Source of the DNA: PVC group bacterium
Lineage (GTDB): Bacteria; Verrucomicrobiota; Kiritimatiellia; UBA8416
Direction: 5' to 3'
DNA: 53,641 nucleotides
Assembly: GCA_003567005.1 (NCBI GenBank)
Contig: PXBF01000163.1
Location: forward strand, 1-53,641
Part shown: positions 32,629-42,600 of the stretch, piece by piece
Layout: each line of letters starts with the position of its first letter
Position numbering within the stretch: position 1 is the first letter of the stretch
Position numbers and translations under genes: made by a program
Notes under the pieces: model-generated
The model's database searches: none
What the model was told of the DNA's origin: nothing
What the model saw: the letters and a program-made list of their open reading frames with translations, nothing else

Positions 32629-35472
32629 ATGCAAAAGGGACATGTGTTTTGGTTATGGGTATGCATGATGCTTCCGGTATGCGCGAGTTTTGCGGCTGAC
32701 GAGGACTGGTATCATCCGCCATCCTGGGATGCGGCTGTGCCCGATTCGCTTGATTGGGAAGAAGGGTTTTCGCCACCTTCCGATGCGCATCGCGCCGGTC
32801 TGGGGATACGTCGCTTATTTGGTGTGGGGCTTGACGAGGTAAGCGGGATTTATCCGATCTACATCTTGGAGTCCTTACGCGGTGTTCTGGCTAACAATCC
32901 GCTTGTTGAAGGTGACTTGATCGTTGCGGTAGAAGGGGAGCCACTGGGTGAGAATCCGGTGCGTCAGTTCAGGGATGTTGTGCGTCGGGAGAATGAGGCG
33001 TCCGGGGTGGTTTGGGTACGGCGTTGGCGAGATGGCGAGATGACGGACCAAATGCTGGATTTAGGTACGCAGCCGCTTGATATGACGCGGGGTGCAACGC
33101 ATAATCCTGATCAGGAGGATTGGGCGTTAGGCGCGACGGGTGCACATGGTTGGATTTGGTCGATTCCGCATCGTACTACGGAGGGATCCCGCCAGATCTA
33201 TGTGACGGTCGTGGAAGAAGGGGCACCTGCTGACGGTGTGTTGCAAGTGGGGGATGTGATACTTGGCACGTTTGGAGAACTTTTCTCCCATGATGCACGC
33301 AGGGAATTTGCTGAAGCGTTGATCGAGGCTGAAACGGAAGAGCAAGAGGGGCAATTGCCGCTTGTTGTCTGGCGCGATGGCCGAACAGGGACGGTTACCA
33401 TCGAGCTTGCCGTTATGGGACATTATGTTGACACGGCGCCGTATCGTTGTCCCAAGAGTGCTCGCATTATGGTAGGGGCGCTTCAGTACATTCATGACGG
33501 CAAGGATTTGATTCAACAGAATCGTGGTATCCCTCGCCACGTTGACATGCTGGCGTTGCTGGCTACGGGGCGATCACAGTTCATGCCCGTTTTGCGAGCG
33601 CATGCACAGGATTTGGTTGAACAAGCCCAAGATCTTGCATTCAGACTGGCCCGCGAGTCTTGGCACTGGGGGTATGCCAACCTCTTTCTGACGGAATACT
33701 ACCTTGTGACGGGCGATGAGACGGTTTTGCCAGCCATTGCGGAATATACGACCAAAATGGCGCTAGGCCAGAGTCAGGTTGGTACGTGGGGGCATAGTAT
33801 GTCGGTGCCTTTTTCGTTCACGGATGGTCCCCGGTATGGGATTGCGCCCGGTTATGGCGCCATGAATCAATCCTCGTTGGTCTGTTTGATATCCATGATT
33901 CTGGCTCGTGAGTGTGGCGTTGACGATCCACGGGTAGATGCGGCCATCGATCGCGGTGCGCGTTTTTTCCGGTACTATGTAGACAAGGGGACGGTTCCTT
34001 ATGGTGATCATGCTCCCGGTACAGGGGATCACGACGACAATGGCAAGAATTCCCTGGCAGCCGTGATGTTCGATCTGTTGGGCGACGAGGAGGCTGCGAC
34101 CTATTTTACGCTCATGACGTTGGCATCCTTTGATGAGCGTGAATTCGGGCATACGGGTAATTACTGGAGTTTTTTGTGGGGCCCACTGGGTGCGGTGCGG
34201 GGGGGGCGTGCAGCCGCTTCGGCTTTCATGCACCGGCTGTGGTGGTTTTTTGACCTTGAGCGGCGATGGGAAGGCAATTTCGAATACCAAGGCAAGCCGG
34301 GCATGGCCAATCGGGCGGGCTCCGAGCATCAGTACAAGGGCTGGGATTGCACCGGGGCGCGCAGTTTGGCATATAGTCTGCCGCTAGAGAAACTGCGTAT
34401 CACGGGGCGTGGCGCAGGCGCGATAGGGACCCTGCCACCGGATCTATTGGAAGAGGCGATGGCTGCGGGGGCGCTTTCCTTGCCGCGGGTATCCGAACTT
34501 CCGACGGAATCCCTGCTGGAGCTGCTTGGCAATTGGTCGCCGATCGTGCGCCGTCGAGCCGCCAAGACATTACAGGATCGTTCTGATCATGTCGTATCCG
34601 ATTTGATCGGGATGCTCGATAGTCGTAACCGGTATGCCCGTTATGGTGCGGCCGAGGGATTGCGTCATGCAGGGCGTGCTTCGCGGGCAGCGGCAGATGC
34701 CTTGATCGAGAAGGGGCTGCAGTCAGACGATCCGACCTTGCGTTATTATGCGATGCATGCGTTTACGCTGCCGGATCGAGAGATGGGGCTTTTAGAGGTG
34801 GCCTATCGGGCCGTGCCGCATCTGTTGGAGATGGCCACAGCGGTTGATTCCGACGATCCCCTCGGGCGCACCCAACAAGATGTGGGGGCTGTATTATTCG
34901 CTCAGCGCGGGCGGGACCGGCAGTCGATTTTTGCGCGCGGACAAGGGCTTGAAGCGGTCGAGCGAGAGAAGCTCATTCCTGCCATTCGTACGCTACTGGA
35001 AACGCCCAATGGTTGGATTCGTAGCGGTGTATCCGCGTCTTATGATCGATTAACACGTGAGGATCTCGAAAAGCTCTGGGAAGATATTTTCGAAGCGACG
35101 TGGGAACTGGCGCCTAGTGGCATCATGTTTGCGTCGGAGGTACGGATGAATGGACTTCGCCTCATGGCGGAGCATCGGATTGCAGAGGGGCTCACGGCAG
35201 CGGTTGCGTTTTTGCGTAATCAAAAGCAGCACGGTAGCGAGCGTCGAACAAAAGAAGTGGTGGATCTTATTGTGAAGCACTATGGGGGGCATGCCAAAGC
35301 CTATATTCCGGAGATGGAGCGCATTGTGCAATATTTTGAAGAGGAAGAGCAGTTTTTCCCGGCGCATTTGACGGAGCAGAAGGTGGCAGACGTGCGTGCA
35401 GGGATTCAGCAGATCCGGGATGCAGAAGAGCCAAGCGATGCGCTTGTGCGCATGGCCGAATGGCATCCGTGA
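32629..35472 (+). CDS. Q1: exported protein with two PDZ domains, DUF6288-like toroid and HEAT repeats
   Basis: Exported protein of 947 residues. Signal peptide 1-22 (MQKGHVFWLWVCMMLPVCAS). Two PDZ-like domains: about 50-155 (NPLVEGDLIVAVEGEPLGEN) and 165-268 (APADGVLQVGDVILGTFGE). The toroid domain spans about 270-597 and carries D460-H461 in DHAPGTGDHDDNG and GHTGNYWSFLWGPLGA near 508. HEAT-type helical repeats fill 617-945 (WSPIVRRRAAKTLQDRS, SRNRYARYGAAEGLRHAG). ATG 32629 is set by GGAGG six bases upstream; ATG 32626 is too close to it. It starts 11 bases after P1 and is probably translated from the same mRNA. The toroid may be an enzyme acting on glycan, since the His/Asn/Trp motifs are conserved in Q2, but no activity can be assigned. 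Confidence 0.8.
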   Translation: MQKGHVFWLWVCMMLPVCASFAADEDWYHPPSWDAAVPDSLDWEEGFSPPSDAHRAGLGIRRLFGVGLDEVSGIYPIYILESLRGVLANNPLVEGDLIVAVEGEPLGENPVRQFRDVVRRENEASGVVWVRRWRDGEMTDQMLDLGTQPLDMTRGATHNPDQEDWALGATGAHGWIWSIPHRTTEGSRQIYVTVVEEGAPADGVLQVGDVILGTFGELFSHDARREFAEALIEAETEEQEGQLPLVVWRDGRTGTVTIELAVMGHYVDTAPYRCPKSARIMVGALQYIHDGKDLIQQNRGIPRHVDMLALLATGRSQFMPVLRAHAQDLVEQAQDLAFRLARESWHWGYANLFLTEYYLVTGDETVLPAIAEYTTKMALGQSQVGTWGHSMSVPFSFTDGPRYGIAPGYGAMNQSSLVCLISMILARECGVDDPRVDAAIDRGARFFRYYVDKGTVPYGDHAPGTGDHDDNGKNSLAAVMFDLLGDEEAATYFTLMTLASFDEREFGHTGNYWSFLWGPLGAVRGGRAAASAFMHRLWWFFDLERRWEGNFEYQGKPGMANRAGSEHQYKGWDCTGARSLAYSLPLEKLRITGRGAGAIGTLPPDLLEEAMAAGALSLPRVSELPTESLLELLGNWSPIVRRRAAKTLQDRSDHVVSDLIGMLDSRNRYARYGAAEGLRHAGRASRAAADALIEKGLQSDDPTLRYYAMHAFTLPDREMGLLEVAYRAVPHLLEMATAVDSDDPLGRTQQDVGAVLFAQRGRDRQSIFARGQGLEAVEREKLIPAIRTLLETPNGWIRSGVSASYDRLTREDLEKLWEDIFEATWELAPSGIMFASEVRMNGLRLMAEHRIAEGLTAAVAFLRNQKQHGSERRTKEVVDLIVKHYGGHAKAYIPEMERIVQYFEEEEQFFPAHLTEQKVADVRAGIQQIRDAEEPSDALVRMAEWHP

Positions 35473-35558
35473 TTGTGTAGATGGGAATGCTTTGATAGAA
35501 TAACCAATCGTTTGATGTAGGTCGTGCAAGGAGTAGGAACAGCGGAAAGGCAAAAGGG

Positions 35559-38500
35559 ATGAAGAACAGGTTATTGCGAAGATTGTACATGTTTTGTGGG
35601 GTGAGCCTAGGCCTTTTCTTGGTGTGTGGAGCGTATGGGGGTGCGCTTCGGCTGTCTTCTCTTTATACCGATCAGATGGTTCTGCAGCGCGATGCTAGCG
35701 TGACGATCCGCGGGCGTGGTGAGCCAGAAGCGGTGGTCACGGTTGTGTTTGGTGCACAAGAGCGCGCGGGGAACGTTGATGCGGATGGTCGCTGGGAGGT
35801 TGTGCTGGACCCGCTACCTGCCAGTGCGGAAGGTCAGACGCTATGGGTGCGAACGTCGGCCTCCGATCAGGACATTCAATTGGAGGATGTTTTGGTTGGG
35901 GATGTCTGGCTTGTTGGGCAACAGACGTGGGCAGATGCAACGCTTGCACGCACAGCGGAAGGGCGTGCTGCGGCTTCTGCATTTGAACCGACAGGGACGT
36001 TTCGGGTACTGCGGATAACGACGGAGCCAGCGATGGAGCCGCGCGATGATATTGCGTCGGATTCGATTTCCGGTTGGTTCCCCGTCGATCAGGACCAAGC
36101 CTTGCGCCTATCGGGTGCAGCATTTCATGTAGGGCGTGGTTTGGATCAGGCATTGGATGTACCCATTGGTATTATCGATCTTGACATGGGGCCTTATTTT
36201 GCCATGGGCTGGCTCAGTGACCGTGCACTTGCTGATGGGGCCGCTCGCTATCCAGACCACTTGGATATCGTGCATCTCCCGTCGCACATGCGCCAGCGTG
36301 CCGAGGAGCGCATCAGTAGTCAGGCAAAGGCGGATTTGGAGCAATATTACGCAGAACATGTAGAGGAGGCACAAGCCCGCGGTCGTACCGCGCGCCCCAA
36401 GCCCTCGCTGGGACTGCACCCGCTGCGTAACCCGATGTTTCCTTCGGCTGGTTATAATGCCGTCATTCATCCGCTACGTGGGATGGGGTTGCGCGGCATT
36501 CTGTTGCAGCTTGGCCATGATTATCCATTTATTGCGTACGGCGAATTGGCACGTAAGGGCAAGGCCCAGGAGCAGGTAGAGCTGGATGCGGCCTGGCAGG
36601 AAAACTATATGATTATTCACCGTGGGTTTCGTGTTACGCCTGTGACGCTACCCTATGTTCCGAGAGATTGGCGCCGTGCTTTTGGGCGTACCGACTTACC
36701 CATTGGGTTGATTCTTCCGCCGAGTTCCGATTTGGATGTTTATGCCGAACATAACCGGGAGGTGCGCGAACTACAGCGTCGCACAGCCGAGCGGGTGCCG
36801 GGGTTGGGATTGATCCTTCCGGGGATGGAAAATATTCCATTCAGCGGGCAGCCTGCAGATGATGCGTTGGTCGCCAAGCGGAGTTTGCACTGGATGTTGG
36901 GGGATGTGTACGGGGAGCCGGATCTGCCAGCGACGGGGCCATTGCTCGATCGTATTGAGACGCATTTCTCGCGGGCGCAAGTATATTTTCGAGAGGGGAC
37001 GGCAGAGGGGTTGATGGCGCATGAAGGCGCACTGGATCATTTCGAGGTTGCGGGCGCAGACAGCGTATTTTCTCCGGCCCAGGCGCGCATTGATGGTACG
37101 ACTATCGTGCTGGAAAGTGATACCGTACCCATGGTGTCGTTTGTTCGTTATAACTGGAATGAGCGGCCAGACGCGGGGCTTGTGAATGCGGCGGGTCTTC
37201 CTGCGTTACCCTTTTCGACGGATGCGAGTTGGTCCTTTTCTTCGATCATACCGCCTGAGAGTCCTGAGCTTCCGCAAGAGTATCTCACGACGGCCGACCA
37301 GTGGGGGGAAAGTGATATTGCCTTGATTAATGCGCAGGCGAGCAACCTGCCTACTGGCGATAGCCAACCCATACCGTCACGTCCGGGACCGCTTGGTATT
37401 CGCGCGTTTCCGTTTGGTCCGAACATTTCGGTATTGTCGGTAGACCCGGATTCGCCTGCCGACGGAATTATACAGCCTGGCGATTTGATTTATGCGGCGA
37501 ACGGATCGCCGTTTGGCGATGATACCTATCGCGAGCTTGCAGAAGCGATTACCGAGAGCGAGACGGCACGTAGGGACGGTCGCCTGCAACTAGGGATACG
37601 TCGTGAGGGCCAGTTGATGGATGTGGAGTTGCAGCTCGAGGTAATGGGGGACTATAGTTCCAGCACACCTTATTTCTGCGTCAAGACGGAGCGTATCGTC
37701 CGTCGGGCGGAGGAAGCTGCTACGCGGCTCAGCCGTCCAGAGTCGTTTGACGCGCCGGCGGAAACGCCCGATGGATTTCTACACACGGATCTTCATTTCT
37801 TGTTGGCGACGGGTACGCCAGAAGTACAAGGGTTGGCGCGGCGTGGCATGTACGCGTTGATGGATCGTATGGACCCGTCGCAGAGACCTGCGGTTGGCGA
37901 AGGATTCAATAATTGGCGTGTATCCTATAACGCCCTTGTCCTGGGGGAATATTATCATGCTACTGGTGATGCCAATGTGCTGCCTTATCTGGAAAAGCAA
38001 TTGGCTCGGCTCAGCTTGTCGCAGCTCAAGCCCGAGGATGAGACGGAAGGTCCATTCGAGGCCGCGCAGACAGATGAGGTCATTGGTGGTTGGCGTCACG
38101 GCTATCCGACGGCTCCTGACCGCTGGCAGTCGGGTTATGGCCTTTTGCCGCACATTGGTATGGCTGCCGTGATGAGTATGATTTATGCGCAGGAGGCAGG
38201 GTTAGAGATTGATACGCTCGCCTACGAGCGTGGACTGACGCACTTACACAAGGGCAGGGCAGAGAACGCATTCATCATGTATGCGTATGGAAATTTACGT
38301 CGTGAGGCCCCCCCGCCGATTGATCCGGCGCGCGAGGCGGAGGGTATGCTTAGTACGGATAACGGGAAACTCGGTAATGCGGCTGCGCTCTTTCGTCTGG
38401 TGGAGGATTGGAATACCGTGGATGTCTGTGCCCGTCAAAGCGTATATGCGTTCAATAATACGCGCGGCGGACATGGCGGGATGTTCTTCAACAATTACTG

Positions 38501-39605
38501 GACACCGATTGGTGCGGCTGCGGCAGGGGAAAAGGGGTATCAGCATTTCATGCGGAACCAGATCTGGTGGCGCGAGCTATTTCGTCGGCATGATGGCCAG
38601 TTCGAGCAAGCGGGGCGTGGTGGCGTAGGTGTAGCCTACGGGATTCATTATCTGGCGCCACGCGAGCGTTTGCGGATGCTGGGTGCGCCGCAGACCGCAT
38701 TTGGTCCGCACGCGCCGGATTATCTGGCGCCTGCTCTTGCGGCGCATCGTGCACGCGACTATGCGCGGGCCGAGGAACTCGTGCTGGCCTACAAGGAAGA
38801 ACATATCTTGCCGCCGGATGACATTCCGGTGGTGGCGCATTTTTTGGAGACGATGCGGATTTTACAGGCGAGCATCGAGCACGATTTTGCGCTGGTTGCC
38901 AGACAGTTGGATGAGGGGCGCTACTATCATGCGAGTTTGGAGCTGCCGCAACTGCAAGGAGTCGTGGCAGCAGACGATCCACGGTTGCAAGATCTGGTTG
39001 CCGTGCTTGCATCCCCGGAGGGGCAGGCGCGTGTGCAGGAGCAGCGGCAAGCGATTGCGGCAGCAGAGCGTGCACAGGAGGAGGCACTTCGTGCAGAGGA
39101 AAAGGATGAAAGTATCTGGGTTTCCCTGCTAGAACCAGGGGAGGAAGAGGCCGCAGACCGTTGGAAGATGCGATTGACGGAGCATATCCGTCAGGCACCG
39201 GAGGGCTGGTATCGTACGGACTTCGATGATGGGGAGTGGGATCAAGCCAGTCTGCCTATTTCCTGGGCGATGTATCACACTCCGTTATTTCGGACGCGTT
39301 TTCAGGTCGATGACCCTGCTGCCTTTGAGGCGCTACGTATTCGTGGCATTTTCTTCCAGCAGATGAACGTGGTGATATACCTAAACGGTGAACTGGTGGC
39401 GAAAGTGGATGAAATTGGTCGCGGGGCGAGCGAGATCGTGGCGCCGCTTACGGATCTCGCCCGGGAACAGTTGCGTCAGGGTGAGAATACGCTGGCCATC
39501 AGCTCGCGGCATCGTCGTCGGTGGGGGCCTTTGCGCGGTACCTATACACAAGTCGAGCATGGCGGATTCCGCATCGATGTAGAGGGGCAGATCAGCGAGG
39601 AGTAA
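35559..39605 (+). CDS. P2: second exported pseudo-acetylesterase with PDZ, DUF6288-like toroid and jelly-roll domains
   Basis: Paralogue of P1, 1348 residues, with the same domain order. Signal peptide about 1-29; pseudo-SASA module 30-560 (LRLSSLYTDQMVLQRDASV, QLEDVLVGDVWLVGQQTWA, YNAVIHPLRGMGLRGILLQLG, RYNWNERPDAGLVNAAGLPA). PDZ about 600-700 (SPADGIIQPGDLIYAANGS); toroid 715-1040 with GGMFFNNYWTPIGAA; helical linker; galactose-binding-like domain 1215-1345 (WYRTDFDDGEWDQASLPISW). The same three catalytic replacements occur as in P1: Ser to T123, Asp to S429, His to Q431. ATG 35559 has AAAGG eight bases upstream. It starts 86 bases after Q1. Independent conservation of the dead site in two diverged copies argues for a selected non-catalytic function. 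Confidence 0.8.
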   Translation: MKNRLLRRLYMFCGVSLGLFLVCGAYGGALRLSSLYTDQMVLQRDASVTIRGRGEPEAVVTVVFGAQERAGNVDADGRWEVVLDPLPASAEGQTLWVRTSASDQDIQLEDVLVGDVWLVGQQTWADATLARTAEGRAAASAFEPTGTFRVLRITTEPAMEPRDDIASDSISGWFPVDQDQALRLSGAAFHVGRGLDQALDVPIGIIDLDMGPYFAMGWLSDRALADGAARYPDHLDIVHLPSHMRQRAEERISSQAKADLEQYYAEHVEEAQARGRTARPKPSLGLHPLRNPMFPSAGYNAVIHPLRGMGLRGILLQLGHDYPFIAYGELARKGKAQEQVELDAAWQENYMIIHRGFRVTPVTLPYVPRDWRRAFGRTDLPIGLILPPSSDLDVYAEHNREVRELQRRTAERVPGLGLILPGMENIPFSGQPADDALVAKRSLHWMLGDVYGEPDLPATGPLLDRIETHFSRAQVYFREGTAEGLMAHEGALDHFEVAGADSVFSPAQARIDGTTIVLESDTVPMVSFVRYNWNERPDAGLVNAAGLPALPFSTDASWSFSSIIPPESPELPQEYLTTADQWGESDIALINAQASNLPTGDSQPIPSRPGPLGIRAFPFGPNISVLSVDPDSPADGIIQPGDLIYAANGSPFGDDTYRELAEAITESETARRDGRLQLGIRREGQLMDVELQLEVMGDYSSSTPYFCVKTERIVRRAEEAATRLSRPESFDAPAETPDGFLHTDLHFLLATGTPEVQGLARRGMYALMDRMDPSQRPAVGEGFNNWRVSYNALVLGEYYHATGDANVLPYLEKQLARLSLSQLKPEDETEGPFEAAQTDEVIGGWRHGYPTAPDRWQSGYGLLPHIGMAAVMSMIYAQEAGLEIDTLAYERGLTHLHKGRAENAFIMYAYGNLRREAPPPIDPAREAEGMLSTDNGKLGNAAALFRLVEDWNTVDVCARQSVYAFNNTRGGHGGMFFNNYWTPIGAAAAGEKGYQHFMRNQIWWRELFRRHDGQFEQAGRGGVGVAYGIHYLAPRERLRMLGAPQTAFGPHAPDYLAPALAAHRARDYARAEELVLAYKEEHILPPDDIPVVAHFLETMRILQASIEHDFALVARQLDEGRYYHASLELPQLQGVVAADDPRLQDLVAVLASPEGQARVQEQRQAIAAAERAQEEALRAEEKDESIWVSLLEPGEEEAADRWKMRLTEHIRQAPEGWYRTDFDDGEWDQASLPISWAMYHTPLFRTRFQVDDPAAFEALRIRGIFFQQMNVVIYLNGELVAKVDEIGRGASEIVAPLTDLAREQLRQGENTLAISSRHRRRWGPLRGTYTQVEHGGFRIDVEGQISEE

Positions 39606-39626
39606 CATATTGACAATTCCAGGGTT

Positions 39627-39649
39627 GGAAATGCCAATTCCTTTTTTTT
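39627..39649 (+). terminator. Weak terminator-like hairpin between P2 and Q2
   Basis: GGAA (39627-39630) and TTCC (39638-39641) with a 7-base loop, followed by eight T. An upstream TTCCA/TGGAA hairpin could compete with it. The stem is short, so partial or no termination is likely. Confidence 0.3.
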
Positions 39650-39672
39650 GGGTACTGTAAGAGCATGAGAGT

Positions 39673-42600
39673 ATGCAGTCTTTTATACAGCATTTATTAT
39701 GGGCGGATCGGATGAAACAGGCATGGTTTTCCATGCGTTGTTTGCGTTTAGTGATGCAGGTATCTGTGTTGATCGGTAGTGTGATGGCGCAGCACATCTG
39801 GGCTGCGCCGCCGGATTTGACGGCGGGGGAGGAACCACACAATGATGTAACCATTAACCTGGGGCCAACGGGGATGCGCGGTTATGTGTATCATCGTGTC
39901 GAAGGGGGGAGAGGTGGTACCAGTGCGGAAAGCCGGCAGATTCTGGTTACATCGGTTGCATCGGGTTCGCCTGCGTCTGGGCGTTTGGCTGCTAACGACG
40001 TCATTCTTGGCGCGGATGGTTCAGGAGCAGAACCGATACCTTTTTCGTCGGACGCGCGCCGCGCGTTTGCCTTGGCCATTGCGGATGCGGAGGCGCGTGA
40101 TCCTGCGGAGTTAAAGCTGTTGCGCTGGCGCAATGGTACGACGACAACGCAAACGATCACGTTGCAGCATCTGGGGGCGTATGCCGAAACGGCGCCGTAC
40201 GATTGCGCAAAGTCGGCGCAGATTCTGTCTGTCGGGCTCGATCGATCCTTTCAGCATGAATTGCAGGGGACGCCTGGCGATCGCCGCAGTCGGTTTAATT
40301 TCATTACGTTGCTGCTGTCCGATAACTCTGATCATCAAGCACGGTTGCGGGATGTTGCGCGTGGTCTGGTTCCGAATGCAACAACTCGGGCGCAGATGAT
40401 GGCGGATGTGCCCGATGAGACGGGGATGATTACGTGGGAGCGCGGTTACGTGTTGGTATTCCTCGCGGAATATTACCTGGCAACGGGGGATACATATGTT
40501 TTGCCAGGTATCGAAGCGTATGCGGTCAATATCGCCAAGAATCAGAGTCATTATGGTACGGTTGGTCATCGTTTTGCTGATTGGAACCTGGATGGTACGC
40601 CCAATGGTCCGCTTGGTGGGGTTTATGGCGCGGTCAATCAAACCGGTCTTACGCTCTTCCAGGGCTTAGTGTTGGCTAAGGAGTGCGGGCTGCAAAACCC
40701 TGAGTTGGCACCTGCGATTACGCGCATGAGTACATTCTTTAGTTATTATAGTGGAAAATCCTGCATTCCATATGGTGAACACGCACCGGGTGGAACATTG
40801 CATGAAAATAATGGCACGAGTGGCCAAACCGCACTAGCGTTATCGCGTGTGCCCGGGCGTGAGGAGGAAGCGCGTTTCTTTGCCAAGATGGCTACGGCGG
40901 GTGCAGAAAACCGCGAGCAAGGTCATACGGGGCCTTGGTGGAATTATTTCTGGGCACCGTTGGGGGCAAATGTTGGTGGAGAGGAAGCTGCTGCGGCCTA
41001 TTTCAGTCAGATTTCGTGGCATCTTGATCTTGCGCGTACCTGGCAAGGGGACTTTGTTTATGACAACTTAAATGGTGAGGGTCCCGACAGCGGTAGCCTT
41101 TATCATGGTTTCCGGATGTCGACAGCGGCGCTGATGACCTATGGTTTGCCGTTACGTAAACTCTATATTGGTGGTCGGAACCAGAATCCGGATAGCCTGC
41201 TGGATCTTGATGCGGTGGCCGAGGCAATCGAGGCGATTGCGTATGATGCTAGCGCGCGCACGATGGAAGAGCTCTTTGCGGATCTTGAAAGTTGGTCGCC
41301 CAAGGTAACGCAATTGGCGGCGGAAGAGATTTCGGCGCGTGGTGTGAATGGGGCGCAGCTTGATGCGCTACATGCGATTGCTATGGATACTGACCTTGAT
41401 GCGAGTGCACGTGCCGGAGTCTGCGAGGCGTTGCGGGTAATCCGGAGCAATTCGTCTGCTGCTGTGCTGGCTGGGCTTTTGACGGATGCGGATGCCTTTG
41501 TTCGATTTCGTGCTGCGGAAGCATTGCGGTATTTGCACGATAATGCACGGCAATCGGTTCTGGATACCATACTGGATGCGACTATTACCACGGCGAAACC
41601 GGCGTTTCCCCTCGATGATGAGGATCCCTTGCAATTTGCGCATGGTAATCTTGCCATGTTATTGTTCTACCATCACAGCGCCTATGGTCCGCAGGGGATT
41701 CTGTGGAGGCGCTGGGACGCGCTGGAGAATCAAGGGCTTATTGATCGCGACAAGCTGTATCCCGCGATCCGAGCGGTTGCCGCAACACCGGTTGGTCTTG
41801 CCCGTAGTACGTTGAATTGGCATTTAGAGCGAAGGCTCACGTATGAAGATATTCTGGCTGTATCTGGTGCGATACTGGATGCGGTTCGGTTTCGGAGTCC
41901 TGCTGATAGGATGTTCAGTGGCGGCGTTCGTGAAGGTGGTGTGCGTGCTTTGCATAAGCATAACATCGCCGAAGGGGTTCCGGCCTGCATGGCCTATCTG
42001 GCAGATGAGGTCGGGGGGCGCCGGCGTGGTCCCATTGCGCTTCTCGGTGATTATTTTGGTGGTTCGGTGCATACGGTTGTTCCTGATCCGGGCACAGTGC
42101 CCTTTCTGGAATCGTATCTGGATGACTGGGAAGTGGGCGATGATGCCCAGACGGCGCTCGACAGAATAGCTGCTGATACGGACCCGGTGATATTGGATCC
42201 GCTCAAGCAGATTGAATCTGTATCGGTAGATGATCCTGTGATGACGCGGCATACAACCATTTTGCGTGTGAATGGCCATGATCATGCACGCGGGGACAGC
42301 AGCTTTGCCTGGACGAAGCTGGAGGGGCCTGGTCATGTTGCATTCGGTGAGGAGACGGTGGTCTTTTGTGAAGAAGGGGTTCATTCAGAGTCTGCGACCG
42401 TGCTGTATGCGACCGTTCCAGGTGAATACTTGCTGGAAGTTACGATGTCGGATTCGCGCGGATTCACGGAGGTATCGGATACAGTTGCCGTGACGGTCGC
42501 TGTGCAGGGTGCAGCGGGAGGGGAGCTCAGCTATGCGGATGGCCATTTTATCCATACCTTTCGAGAAGGGGGCGACACTGCGTTGATCGTGCCGGATGGC

